From Eulemur rufifrons (lineage: Eukaryota; Chordata; Mammalia; Primates; Lemuridae), in NCBI RefSeq assembly GCF_041146395.1, contig NC_091012.1, positions 14,994,193 to 15,058,192 on the forward strand: DNA of 64,000 bases. Direction: 5' to 3'. Below, piece after piece: positions 22,955-35,879 of this stretch. The position numbers were made by a program, and so were the translations under genes. Position 1 is the stretch's first letter, and every line of letters begins with the position of its first letter. The notes beneath the pieces are model-generated. The model had not been told where the DNA came from, did not search any database, and saw nothing but the letters and a program-made list of their open reading frames with translations.

Positions 22955-23530
22955 AGGGTATGCTGAGATAGCTAGAAAACATTATGTCTGAGTGTGTCTG
23001 TGAGGATGTTTATTAAAGAGATTAGCACTTGAATTAGGATGAGTAAAGAAGATCTACCCTCACCAAATAAGGGAGGCATGATCCAATGTGATAAGGGCCC
23101 AAACAGAAAAACAATGTGGAGAAAGACTGAAATTTCTCTCTCTTGTCTTACGCTGCCCCATCTATCTTTCCTACTTTTGGACACTGAAGAGTCAACCTCT
23201 CAGGACCTCGATTCTGGGACTTCCAACAGCAGCCCCTCTGGTTTCTCTGGCCTTTGGCCTTGTGCTATTAACTTATAGCATCATATTGCCTGTTTCCCAG
23301 ACCTTTAGACATGGACTGGATTACACCACTGGATTTACTGGTCCCCCAGATTGCATACCTCTTAGGGCATATTCTGGGACTTCTTGGTATCTGTAATCAC
23401 TTGAATAAATTCTCATAAAAATTTTCTCTGTATGTACACATATAGAGAAAGGGATTATTTATTTATTTATTTATTTACCAACATGTATATCCTATTGGTT
23501 TTCTTGTTCTGGAGAACACTGACTAATGTG
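22955..23530 (+). mobile_element. MLT2-type LTR, 3' LTR of the ERV-L provirus
   Basis: Characteristic MLT2 motifs follow in order: 'gtctgagtgtgtctgtgagg' at 22985, 'gagattagcacttgaatta' at 23018, 'gagtaaagaagatctaccct' at 23041, and an end with 'ctggagaacactgactaat' near 23509. A TTTA microsatellite (about 23456-23477) has expanded near the 3' end. Orientation and position after the pol and dUTPase remnants make it the 3' LTR. Confidence 0.8.
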
Positions 23531-23539
23531 GTGTGTCAG

Positions 23540-23982
23540 AGAGAAGTAACACTCAGAGCAGAGATGTGTAGGCAGAAATGATTTGGCCAGAGGGCTTTGG
23601 GGAGGCAGTCAGTCTGGCTGTAGCAAGTCTCAGAAGAGGACTGGGCTGCTAAGAGGAAGCACTCTCCACCACCCAGTGTGAGGAAGATCCGCAACCCACA
23701 TCCAGTGGTGAGATGAACTGATTTGAAGTCAACCAGTCAGCAGCCATTCTGGACACAGTGGTGGAAACCAGCAACACATCCATGATGGGAAAGTTGGCTC
23801 AATAGAAAATATTTGGGTGTGTGGAGAGATTGGTGCTGGTAAATTAGGAGAAGTATAAGGACATTGCCCAATAGGGCAGTGAAAACAATTGTTAGAACCA
23901 TCACAAAGGAAAATTGGCAGGCTCTTGTGTTTTTAAAAAGTCCTAGCATGAAGAAATATGGGGTGGTGTTTCTATTTTCCAT
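23540..23982 (-). pseudogene. Olfactory receptor pseudogene (OR2-like), N-terminal half
   Basis: Read on the minus strand from an ATG at 23982. The N-terminus MENRNTT, the [10 protein letters not shown] helix 1 stretch, the [13 protein letters not shown] motif of the first intracellular loop and helix 2, and then in shifted frames the region before helix 3 (a cysteine followed by a LTLGGGECFLLAA-like stretch) are recognisable. A frameshift occurs just after SQLS, near 23780. Similarity fades at about 23540, beside the end of the MLT2 LTR, so helices 4-7 are absent. ORs are single-exon receptors of the nasal epithelium. The style is class II, family 2; the exact subfamily is not assigned. Confidence 0.83.
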
Positions 23983-24059
23983 GATTTCACACAGTAGTGA
24001 CACTGAAAATGGACAAATAGATGAGAGAGTTGTCATCATGGTCGATGACAAAGAAGAAA

Positions 24060-24540
24060 ATCTCTGTAGAAGAATGTAAGGATGTTTATTTTCAGCCCTT
24101 TTTGAGGACCATGGCCCAGAGCCATGTCCAAGAAGCCTTGAGCAAATGGGCTTGCTGTTCCTGGGCTACAGGTTGGTTTTATAGATTGTGGGGAGACAGG
24201 AATTACAGTTAAAGTCATAAATCAATCCATGGAAGGCATATATTGGTTTGGCTCCAAAAGATGGGACATCTCAAAGTGAGGGCTTACAAGTCATAGGTGG
24301 ACTTAGGGATTCTTTAGTTGATAATTGGCTGAAAGAGTTAGGCTTTCTCCAAAAGGCCAAGAAGCAGAAGACAAGAATGCTTCAATAAGATAAGGGTCTT
24401 CTATGTTTTATGTGATGCTATACTGAAATCAAGTTGGGAAGTAAACCACATCATAAACACCTGTTTACTGAGATTTTTTATCATTTATATGTGTGATTCA
24501 CCAGGCCCCCTTAGAAAGAAATTTGGGGGCATAGAAAAAG
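24060..24540 (-). mobile_element. Probable retroviral LTR or internal fragment, family unresolved
   Basis: The block 'gattgtggggagacagg' near 24185 followed by 'cataaatcaatccatgg' and 'gggacatctcaaagtgaggg' resembles a common primate ERV repeat. I cannot name the family or its limits from memory. Confidence 0.35.
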
Positions 24541-25644
24541 ATCCGGTTCACTCCTCATTATCAATTGTGCTCCATCGGACTACATATTTTTTGAAAAGAA
24601 CTTGTATGAAAATGATGAAACCTATTTCAAATCCTTCATCTAACATTTGAAAAATGTTTTAATTTGTGCATTGCTCAACTTTTTCTAACGTCCAAGTTTT
24701 TTATGATAAATACTTCTCATTTGGAGTATTCGTTAACCTGCAAAATGAATCCAAGTTCATAAAATATTGCAAGTAACAATTAAGTGTGATGTTGCTTTAT
24801 CAAATATCAACATAAGTGAGTGAGAAGGAAATGATTCACAGGTCATTTTTATGTGCTTGTCTTAAATGATACATAGTATTTTTAGAATGTGAATTAAACC
24901 AATATATTAAGTAAAAGCTACACATGTGATAATGAAAAATACAGGTCCATAAGATATCACATTTCATTGAAACGTATCAAAATCACAAGGTTTAACTTCT
25001 CATTGATTCATCCAGGAAGACATTGTCACTTTTCAGGCAAGATCACCTCACCTTCAGGTCTAGAAGCTGGGAGAACTGAGTCTGCATATGAAAGCATGAC
25101 TTAATTTGGAGTTGTTAGCATATTAAATTCAATGTTACAGAGTTATACACTGAAAACAGTAATGAGTACTTTGGATTGTTTTCAAGTGAGTACAGTGCTA
25201 ATCACATACTCTCATTAACTATACAGTTTCTCATCTGTCTACAAATACAAACTTTATTGGGTAAAGGAGAGAAAATAAAACTAAGTCCTTTACCCATAGA
25301 GATAAATTACTTTCTTCTTCAGTCTCAAGAGAAACAAAATCTCATAGGCATTTTCTTCTCAGATAGGCCAGAATTGTTGTACCTTGTTGAATTAATATAG
25401 TCATAGCTGCAGAGATATGGATGCTAATACAGTCTCAGTGATGTGGTCTAATTCAACACAGTTACGTGGCAAAAGAAGATTCTTTCCTCCACAGGCATTC
25501 ACTTTGTCCTCACTTCACATATCCATCCTAAACTCAGATGCCAGTCATGGCTGGGAAAGGCAGTGCAATAGTCTCACTCAATTCATGACTGAATTACTTG
25601 AGCATCATCATTGTACTGGCTGCACAGTACTTGAAAGTTTCTTT
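24541..25644. other. Unassigned AT-rich sequence
   Basis: No gene or repeat is recognised. Short open frames at 25176-25400 and 25417-25674 have no support. Confidence 0.45.
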
Positions 25645-28600
25645 TGGTTTTTTTTTTTTTTTCTTAATTCATGATATTATGAGGCTACAGATATTTTGGT
25701 TACATGAAATGCATTTGCCTCGCTCAAGCCAGGGCCACAAGCATGTCCTGTCCCCATACAGTGTGCCCTGTCTCCATTAGCTGTGGTTTTACCTACTCCA
25801 CTTGCACTACCCACTGTTCCACCCCCTCACTTGACCAGCACCCAGTGAGTATTACTACCATATGAGCACCTTACTGTTGACCAACTAGTACCAGTTTGAT
25901 GGTGAGTACATGTGCTGCATGTTTTTCCATCCTTGTGATACTTCACTTTGAAGGATCGGCTCCGTCTCTATCCAGGATAATATAAGAGGTGCTAGACCAC
26001 CATTGTTTTGTTTTTATTTCAGCATATTTTGGTGGTACAAAAGTTTAGGTTATGTATATTGCCCTTGCCCCACCCCGAGTCAGAGCTTCAAGCATGTCCA
26101 TCCCCCAGATGCACTCATTATGTATCTATACACCCATCCCCACCCCCAGCTGTCCAACACCTGATGAATGTTATTCCTACATTGTTTTTGTAGTTGAGTA
26201 GTATTCCATCGTATACACATACCAATTTTATTAATCCACTCATGTATTGATGGACATTTGGGTTGTTGCCACATCTTTGCAATTGTAAATTGTGTTGCTA
26301 TAAACATTCTAGTGCACATGTCTTTATTATAGAATGTGTTTTGTTCCTTGAATAGATGCCTAGTAGTGGGATTGCTGGATCAAATGGTATTTATATTTTT
26401 ACCTCTTTGAGGTATCTCCAAATTAACTTTCCACAGGCATTGTACTAATTTGGAGTCCCACCAGCAGTGTAAGAGTGTTCCAATCTCTCTACATCCATGC
26501 CAGCATTTTTTATTTTGTGACTTTTTGATAGAGGTCATTCTCACTGAAGTTAGGTGATGTTTAATTGTACTTTCGATTTGCATTTCCATAATGATTAGAG
26601 ATGTTGAGCACATTTTTATATATTTGCTGGCCATTCCTGTCTCTTCTTTTGAAAAGTTTCTGCTCATGTCCTTTGCCCATTCATTGATGGGGTTGTTTGA
26701 TTTTTTCGTGTTGATTTTCTTAAGTTCTATATAGATTCTTGTTATCAGCCCTTTATCAGATGTGTAGAAAGCAAGTACTTTCTCCCATTATGTGGTTTGT
26801 CTATTTGCTCTAAGGACAGTTTCCTAGGCTGTGCAGAAGCTTTTTAATTTGATCAGATACCATTTGTTTATTTTTGTTGCTGCTGTGATTGCTTTGGGGC
26901 TCTTTTTCATAAATTCTTAGCCTAGGACACTGTCTAAAAGAGTCTTCCCCACATTTTCTTCCAGAATTCTTAAGGTTTCACGCCTTAGGTTTAAGGCTGT
27001 TATCCAACGTGAGTTCATTTTTGTGAGAGGTGAGAGTTGAGTATCCAGTTTCAATCTTCTGCATGTGGACATTCGGTTTTCCCAGCACCACTTATTGAGT
27101 AGAGATTATCTTCCCTAATGTATATTATTGTCTTCTTTGTTGAAGATTAGATGACATTGTGATGATGATTTTATATATGGGATCACTGTACTATTCCAAA
27201 GGTGTATATCTCTGTTCTTGTGTCAGTACCATGTGGTGTTGGTTGCTTTAGCCTTATAGTAAAGATTGAAGTCTTGCAGACAGATCCCTTCCAATTTTTG
27301 TTTTTGCTTAAGATTTTTTTGGCTTTAGGAGGTCTTCTCTAGTTCCAGACTAAGCATACAATTATGTTTTCTAAATATGCAAAAATGATGGTGAAATTTT
27401 GACAGGCATTGCATTAATTCTATAGATCACTTTAGGTAGAATGGACATTTAACAATAATGATTCTACCAATCCATTAGCATGGTAGGGATTTCCATTTGT
27501 GCACATCTTGTACAATTTCTTTTCTCAGTATTTTGTAGTTCTCCCTATACATATCCTTCACCTCTTTCCTTAAATACATTTCTAAATATTTAAATTTCTT
27601 TGATGCTATTTTCAAAGGTGTTGTGTCTTTGATTTGATTTTCAACTTGACTGTTATTGGCAGATATGAATGCTACTGATTTGTGTGCATTAATTTTGTAT
27701 CCTGAGACTTCACTGAATTTGTTTATCAATTCCAGGAGTCTCTTGGCTGAGTGAGGCCTTGGGATTTTCTAGATATAATAGCATATTATCAGCAAAGAGT
27801 GAGAGTTTGACCCCTTCTGGCCCATTTGGACACCCTTAATTCCCTCTCTTCTCTGATTGTTCTGGCAAGGACTTCCAGTACTATGTTGAATACGAGAGGA
27901 GATAGTGGGCATTCTTGTCTGGTTCCAGTTCTAAGTGGGAATGCTTTCAGTTTTTTCCCATTCAATATGATATTGGCTGTGGATTTGTCATATGTGGCCT
28001 TAATAATTTTAAGGAATGTCCCATCTGTGCCTATTTTGTTGAGGGTTTTTATCATAAAAGTGTACTGGATTTTATCAAATGCTTTTTCTGTATGTATTGA
28101 GAGAATCATATGGCTGTTGTTCTTGCTTTTATTTACACAGTGAATTACATTTATACATTTGTGTATGTTAAACCAGCCTTGCATTTCTGGGATAAAGCCC
28201 ACCTGGACCTGGTGAATTATTTTCTTGATGTGCTATTGAATTCGGATTGTAAAATTTTGTTGAGAACTTCTGCATGTGTATTCATGAGGGATATTGGTCT
28301 GTAGTTTTCTTTCTTTGGCTACATCCTTTCCTGGCTTTGGTATCAAGGTGATACTGGCTTTGTAGAATGAGTTGGAGAGGATACGATCCTTCTCAATGTT
28401 GTTGAATAATTTCTGCAGTATATGTATGAGTTCTTCCTTGTATGTTTGGTAAAATTTGGATGTGAACCCATCTTGTCTGGAACTTTTTGGGGGGGAAGAA
28501 TTTTTTTTGCTGCTCCAATTTCTGTGGTTGATATTGGTCTTTTCAGGCATTTTATTTCCTTCTGATTGAGCTTAGGGAGGTGTGTGTTTCCAAGGATTTG

Positions 28601-29495
28601 TCCATTTCATTCACATTGTGTAGCTTTTGGGCATATAGATTTTTCTAGTATTCAAAGATAATTTTTTGTATTTTGATGATGTCTTTAGTGACCTCTCCTT
28701 TTTCATTTCTGACTGACTTTATTAAAGTCCTTTCCTTTCTAGTTCTTGTCAATCTAGCAAGAGGGTTATCAATTTTGTTTATCTTTTCTAAAAACCAGCT
28801 TTTTGTTTTATTGATCTTCTGTATAGTTTTTTTATTCTCAATTTCATTTAGTTCTGCTCTAATCTTAGTTATTTTCTTTCTTCTGCTAGGCTTACAATTA
28901 ATTTTCTCTTCCTTTTCCAGTTTCTTGAGAAGATTTATTAGTTTGTTGATTAGCTTTCTGACTTTTGGATGTGAGCATTTAATGCTATTAGTTTTCCTTT
29001 CAGGAATGCTTTTTTATTGTATCACACAGGTCTTGATAGCTTATGTCCCCATTATCATTTAATTCAAAGAATTTTTTTTTATCTCCATCTAAACGTCTGC
29101 CTTCACCCAGCAGTCATTAAGCAATAGATTTTTAGTTTCTATGATTTTGTGAAATGGTGAGCATTTCTGTTGAAATTGATCTCTAGTTTTATACCACTGT
29201 GGTCTGAGAAGATACATGGTAAAATCTCTGTTTTAAAATTTTTTGAGGTCTGATTTGTGGCCTAGGATGTAGTCTACTTTGGAGAAAGTTCCATGAATTG
29301 ATGAGAAGAAAGTATATTTGGCTTTATTTTGGTGGAATGTTCTGTAGATATCTGGCAGACCCATTTGTTCTAGAGCTCTGCTTAAGTCCATTATTTCTTT
29401 GCTCATTTTTTGTTTGGAGGATCTGTCCATTTCAGACAGTGTGGTGTCAAAATCCCCCGCTACTATGTCATTACTGTCTATCATACTATTACTAG
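25645..29495 (-). mobile_element. L1-F: older 5'-truncated L1, minus strand
   Basis: A poly-T run at 25647-25662 marks the 3' end. The complement of a 3' UTR related to but distinct from the young group follows, then ORF2 from the C-terminal cysteine region (about 26500) through the reverse transcriptase (about 27790-28200) to the endonuclease domain, ending near 29495 at the equivalent of the AGDF motif. Numerous stops and frameshifts leave only short pieces (27475-27729, 27789-28202, 28233-28550, 29233-29484). The 3' end resembles that of the fragment at 34408-35100, so the two belong to the same older subfamily. It is interrupted at 26010-26179. Confidence 0.88.
26010..26179 (-). mobile_element. 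Short young L1 3' end nested in L1-F
   Basis: A 170-base minus-strand L1 3' end of the young type ('tttatttcag...', reading to about 26179) interrupts the older L1. The flanking 'cattgtttt' at 26001-26009 and 26180-26188 is its target-site duplication, and L1-F resumes in register. Confidence 0.85.
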
Positions 29496-32400
29496 ATCAC
29501 GGAAATATACTTTCTTCTTGCCAACTATATACAGCATTTGCCAAAACTTTGTGATCTCCACAACTTTATATCTCTAACATGCAATTTCTATGCATAGTAA
29601 GTAAATGAAATTCCTACTTTTTGTCCTTAGTGTCACTTTCCAGAAGGTCCTAACAACCCTCCTAACTTTTCCTTGATTGAGGACTTTTGTTTCTCCATTT
29701 CTCCAAGCTTCCTCCTTGGTGAAGATTGATCACATTTTAAACATTTAAAACAATCAATCCATATTCAAAAAATCAAAATTAATATAAAAATTGTGATGGC
29801 CATAATATTAAATTTTAAATAAATACAGAATATCTGACTGTACACTTAAACAAAAAATGTCATTCAGTAATTTAATAACTATAGGTTAATGGGCAGCCTT
29901 AAATTAATTTAGGTTATCATATTATACATTTTAAGTGGACATTCAGTATAGTGACATCAAGTATATTCACATTACTTTATAATGATCAACCATATCCATC
30001 TATGACACAATTTTTACCTCCCCTAACTGAAGCTCTGTAACTATTGAACATTCTTCCCTGCCCAGCTCTTAGCAACCACCATTTTTCTTTCTGTCTCTAT
30101 AAATGTGGTTGCTCCAGGAACCTCACATAATGAAATCATACATTATTTGTTTTCTTCTGACTGGGTTATTTCACCTCTAATAATGTCCTCAAGTTCATCC
30201 ATGTTGTAGCATGTGTAAGAATGCCCTTCATTTTTAAAGGTGAATAATACTTCATTGGATGTATATTGTTTATCCATTTTGTTTATTCATTCTTTCAGCT
30301 GTGGCCATTGTGTTGCTTCTAGTGACTTCAGCTGTATATTTGAGTATCGATTTAATGAAGTGTTTTTATAACAGATATTAGATATTTTATTTTAATGAGA
30401 TAAACATATATAGCACAAAATACAGCAATTTCAAATAATCATCTGTTTAAACATGCAAGAGAGGTTTATGTGTTTTCAGAGAGTAATTTCAACAACTGAA
30501 ATGACTTTTCAGCTTAGGAAATTTGGGTTATTTTTACTTGTGGTTAAGTAATTTTTAAAATTTGATCTCATTACCTCTTAACATTTCAATGGATATAGAT
30601 GATATTTTATTTTTTATTTTTAGGTGAAATAATTTTAAAAAATAAGATCAGTTTTTTATGGATCTAATTGGTCATCATGCTTTAGCATTTAGACTAATCT
30701 GAAGATTAACTAAATTTGTCAAATAAAATTAGTTGAAGGTGATTATATTTCTCTCAAATGTTATGTTCAATTATTTGCCTTATTAAAATCATGGCCAATA
30801 TTTACATATTAGAGCAGTGACATAATTTGCCACTAATTAAAGAATTTATAAATCTACAATAATGACTAGCTGGGAAAATTCCTTGAGATATATCCATGGA
30901 TACATGTGTGATTAAGATTTAAAGAAATTAAATTATCATACAAATAGAATATCTTCAATGTTATTTAAAGGAGAATTGAACCTGAAAATTGACTGTGTAA
31001 GAGTGAGAAAATTTGCTACCCTGGGGAAGAAATTTTTTCTTTTTTTTTTTTTCTTCATTATGGCTTCAGAAAGCAGGAGAATTTTAAAATATGTTTTCTT
31101 CTGTTTTCAGATTCTCTTGTTTAAAAGGGTGATAAAATTGTGACATCTTTACTTTATATTACATTGATCTTTTTTGCAATGTTATTAGTAGGCACACATA
31201 TGTCCCATTTCTTTCTCATCAGGAACTCATTGATTAATCATAGAACATCTAGAACACTGCCTATAATATCCCATTCTGCACTTTTCTGATCCCTGTTCAC
31301 AAAACTTAATATTAAAACTGTATATCTTTTACCCAGGATTTTTAAATAATTAATCAATCTGTTCTGTCAAAAATAAAATGGTAACAGAAAAATCATTTAT
31401 TTGACAGGATTTACAGTTTATTACAGAGTTTTAGCTCAATGACTTTGTCAGAAAGCATGTTTTATTTCTTCAGATTATGGAATGGATAATAGACAGAATG
31501 TTATTATCCATTCTAAAATACATACAGTGGTATAATTGCGGATTTTCTGAATTTCAAACTTCATAAGCAAATTATTAAATATTAGTGGATTGAGTTGGAT
31601 TATCATGACTTACTCATGAAGATAAAAATCATGATGTCTTCATGGGCTGAATGTCCTCTCTGTGCAACATCTTCTTATTGTCCCTCCTGGGGTAGAGAAG
31701 AAATCTTCTAGCGTGGCTGTGTTGGATTCTCTCATATCAGAGGCTAGAATGTACTATTGAGGGGTGTGTCCAATTTTTTTTTTTTGCCCAAATATACTCT
31801 TTTATTTCATAGCCAGAGTTGTATAAATTTGATGCTTTGGATACCAAAGATACTTAATTTTCACAGATGTTTTATAGATTCCTGGAATTTCAGTATAATT
31901 CCTGCATGCTTTCAGAAAGCTATGATTTTTAAATCAAGAGACAATTATTTAGAAACAAAAATAAAATGTAAATAGATGATCTTGTAAAGGGATGATGTTG
32001 AAAAATACATTAAGAAGTGAAGTAATGTCATTCTGGCCTTACTTGTCTGTAGATTTGTAGGAAGGGAACATTAAACATGGTCATATTGAGAGAGCAGCTC
32101 TTGTCAAAGACAGTAGTTCAAATGAAATATAACCATGGTAGAATCCAGCTACCTTTTCTTTTGTTGAACTAAAGTTGAAAAAATTACTGCTACATTGTAA
32201 GTATCAATATTTTTCCATCCATGTAATGTAATTGCATTTTATTTTTATATTTTATATCTTGGCATCTGTGTAATAAAGTCAGTGCTACAGCAAAAACATT
32301 AAAAGCACATTGCATTCATTTTGCCAGGCACTTTGGAGTTTGATTTTATTTGGGGCTGCAGCTAATTAATTTGCTATTGTTTGTTCTTTTTTTTTATATA

Positions 32401-32518
32401 TATAGCCTGCCATCCTTGGATCGTGGTCCACTCTTTTATAAGTTCTGTGACCTCTGATTTCTCTACTAGAATATAAAAATCTTAGATCTACAACTGTAAA
32501 CATGACATTTTTAAAAAT
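29496..32518. other. AT-rich sequence with an old L1M fragment
   Basis: Bases 29930-30345 resemble an old L1M 3' region on the minus strand (for example 'gttatttcacctctaataatgtcct' near 30165). The rest shows no recognised gene or repeat. The few open frames (30958-31143, 31757-31975) lack support. Confidence 0.45.
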
Positions 32519-32529
32519 GTCTCATGAAA

Positions 32530-33607
32530 AATTTCTATTCATGTCATTTGCCCACTTCTTGATAGGGTTGTTTGATTTTTCTTGCTGATTTTCCTGAGTT
32601 CTAAATAGATTCTTGTTATCAGTCCTTTATCTGATGTGTAGTATGCGAAAATTTTTTCCCATTCTGTAGGTAGTCTAAACATATGAAAAAATGCTCAACA
32701 TCCCTAATCATCAGAGAAATTCAAATCAAAACCACAATGAGATATCACTTAACTCCAGTGAGAATGGCCTTTATCAAAAAGTCCCAAAACAACACATGTT
32801 GGCGTGGATGCAGAGAGACAGGAATGCTCATACACTGCTGGTGGGACTGCAAACTAGTGCAACCCCTGTGGAAAGCATTATGAAGATACCTTTAACAGAT
32901 TCAAATAGACCTACCATTCAATCCAGCAATCCCATTATTGGGCATCTACTCAAAGGAACATAAGTTATTCTATGACAAAGACACCTGTACCCGAATGTTT
33001 ATACCAGCACAATTCACAATCACAAAGATGTGGAAACAACCCAAATGCCCATCAATTCATGACTGGGTTAGTAAATTATGGTATATGTATACCATGGAGT
33101 ATTACTCAGCTGTAAGAAATAACAGTGATACGACATCTCTTTGGTTCTCCTGGAAAGAGTTGGAACCCATTATATTAAGTGAAGTATCCCAAGAATGGAA
33201 AAACAAGCATCACATGTACTCACCAGAAAATTGGTTTCCCTGATCATCACCTAAATTCACATCTGGGAATGAAACCAATCGGATATCACACTGAGGTGGG
33301 GGTAGGGGGAGGGGATGGGTGTATGCCTACATGATGAGTGCATTGCGCACCATCTGGGGAATGGTCACGCTTGAAGGTGCTGACTCGGGGAGGTGGGGGT
33401 GTGAGGAAGGGATGGGTGTATACCTACATGATCAGTGCAATGCACACTGTCTGGGGAATGGATACGCCTGGAGCTCTGACTTGGGGGATAGGCAGTACAT
33501 GGACAACATAAGTAACCTGAACTTTTGTACCCCCCATAATAAGCTGAAATAAAAAAAAATGTCTTCAGAATAAAAAGCATAGAATTCCAAAAAAAAAAAA
33601 AAAAAAA
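32530..33607 (+). mobile_element. L1-G: 5'-inverted, truncated L1 with a short 3' transduction
   Basis: The repeat 'gtctcatgaaa' at 32519-32529 and 33608-33618 is the target-site duplication. Bases 32530 to about 32678 are ORF2 sequence in minus orientation. From there to 33565 the element runs plus-strand, covering the ORF2 C-terminus and the complete 3' UTR ending 'gctgaaataaaaaaaaa'. After this come about 28 non-L1 bases (33560-33588) and a second A tail. The last open piece of ORF2, 32938-33243, ends at the normal ORF2 terminus. Non-functional. Confidence 0.93.
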
Positions 33608-33618
33608 GTCTCATGAAA

Positions 33619-34407
33619 TTGAAGATGGGAAAAGTTGTTTGCCCTTGACAAAATATGAGCTATTGTAATTGCTTGATCCAGGTAAGTTCCAGTTGTTATT
33701 TTGTTTATTACAAGGTAAGCCCTCCGTAGATTTTAGTACACTTCTGCCTTTGGATCTTGAATCTAATCAAAGTGGCAAATCCTATTCTGATTAGATTTTT
33801 TAGTATTGATCATATGTGTGCAGTCTGTATTTAAAGTCAAGTTGTCTCATTTCCTGTGAAAAACCCCAGGCTCTTAAAAAGAAGAAGAAGACTGAAATAA
33901 AAATGAAATAAAAATTTTAGATCCCTAAAATACAGTAACCAAAATTTAATAGAAAACTTTCATTGCAGTTCAACTCAATATCGAAATGGAAACAAGAGAT
34001 GGAAAAGTCTGTGAATTTAAGGATAGATAATGATCAGGGTTTCCTCGGGGACAGTCTCTATTCGCTTAAATTTTTGTATGAGTCATACATTTCTATATCT
34101 TTGTAGGACACAAAATTTCAGTTTAAAAATGCACATTTCAAATAATATAAGGTGGCAACTGTGGAAATCAACTCCACCAACACTCTCAGTTTACTGCCAT
34201 CTGTGGCTGCATACTATACTTCTTTTTCTTTATTAATTTTTCTCAACTAGTCCTGTAAACTCTGTATTCTTTATTATATATGATCTGTGAACTTTCTGCT
34301 TGGTTAGTTAGTGGTCACTTAGTGATTGAAAATGATTTTCTTAAATGCCTGAAACCAACAAATTTCTAAATCTTCGCTGAGGGTTTCTGTATGAGTGTTA
34401 GGCACAT
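33619..34407. other. Unassigned AT-rich sequence
   Basis: No gene or repeat is recognised. Confidence 0.45.
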
Positions 34408-35100
34408 GTGTATTTTATTTTATTTTATTTTCAATTTCAGAATATTATGGGAGTACATTCATTTTGGTTACATATAATGGCTTTTACTCTCCCAAGCCAG
34501 AACTACAAGTGTGTCCTTCCCCCATACAGTGCACTCCACAACCATTAGTTGTGAGTTTGCTCACCACCACCACCCTCCTTTTACCTAACTGGCACCCAAT
34601 GAATATTACTTCCATGTGAGCACCTTAGTGTTAATCTGTTAGTACCAATTTGATGGCGAGTACATGTGGTGCTTGTTTTTCCATTCTTGTGATACTTCAC
34701 TTTGAAGGAGGATAATATAAGAGGTGCAAGATCATCATTGTTTTTTGTAGTTGAGTAGCAATCCATGGTATACATATACCAAATTTCATTAATCCACTCA
34801 TGTGTTGATGAGCACTTGGGTTGTTTCCACAACTTTGTGATTGTGAATTGTGCTGCCATAAACATTCCAGTGCATGTGTCTTCATTATAGAATGTCTTGT
34901 CTTTTTTTTTTCCTTTGGGTAGATGCCTAGTAGTGGGATTGCTGGACGAAATCGTATTTCTATTTTTAGTTCTTAGAGCTATCTCCAAATTACTTTCTAC
35001 AGGGGCTGTACTAATTTGCAGTCCCAAGAGCAGTGTAAGAGTGTTCCTATCTCTCCACATCCATACCAGCATTAGCTGTTTTGGGACTTCTGGCAATAAA
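34408..35100 (-). mobile_element. 5'-truncated L1 3' end of the L1-F subfamily
   Basis: TTTTA-repeat poly-T at about 34414-34434, then the complement of a 3' UTR close to that at 25660-26000, then ORF2 C-terminal sequence ending near 35100. Frame remnants on the minus strand include an ERDRNT-like cysteine region near 35040-35090. Confidence 0.85.
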
Positions 35101-35329
35101 GGGAATTGAGTCTAAAGGGTAAAGGAACATTTGAGAACATTTCCCCAAAGAGAAAATTTCAAGAAAATGAATTTATCAAAAATAACCAAATAGAAATCCT
35201 GGAGTTTAGAAATATAATAATCTAAAATTAAAAAAATACTGGAGCAGCTCGACAGTAGTTTTCAACTGGCACAATAAATATTAACTGACGCAGAACACAA
35301 ATGGGCTAAAATGAAATAGATGAACTATA

Positions 35330-35640
35330 ACCAGTGGTGGAGAGGTTGTGGAGAAACTAGAGCCCTTAGGCATTTCTGATGGGAATGTAAATTGGTGCAG
35401 CTCCATTGGAAGATAGTGTGGTGTTCACCAAAAGTTTTAATGTTCAGTTACCATATGATGTAGCAATTGCACTTCTAGGTATATAACAAAGAATAAGTAT
35501 CCGAAACTTGTACACCAATGTTCATAGCAGCATTGTTCTTAACAGCCAAAAATTGAAAATGAGCCAAATGTCCATTGACTTATGAGCAAATCAATAAAAT
35601 GTGATACATCCATTAAAAAAGATAGATCAATAGTAATCAT
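35330..35640 (+). mobile_element. Old L1M fragment, ORF2 C-terminus
   Basis: Plus-strand sequence follows the L1 ORF2 end: 'ggagaggttgtggagaaac' at 35339, 'gatgggaatgtaaattggtg' at 35378, 'gttcatagcagcattgttc' at 35520. Highly diverged. Confidence 0.75.
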
Positions 35641-35879
35641 CCAATCTAAAAAGAAAACGAAAACATTCAAAAACTAAGGAAAAAAGCTTTATGGTCCTGT
35701 GGAGGGTTTTCTGGAACAATAATAATTTTTTTTTTTGTTAAGCTCTGATGGTAAGAGAGAAAATAGTGTAGTGCAGAAAACATTTTAACAAATACTAACT
35801 GAAAACTTACTGAATAACCGATCTTCACTGAAAAATCTGAAACTGAAACAATGAACATGGTTTTTCTCCGAAGCAGATG

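Noticed and set aside
23039..23396. ORFs of 79 and 102 codons in the MLT2 LTR region
   Set aside because: They overlap in different frames inside an LTR and have no protein features.
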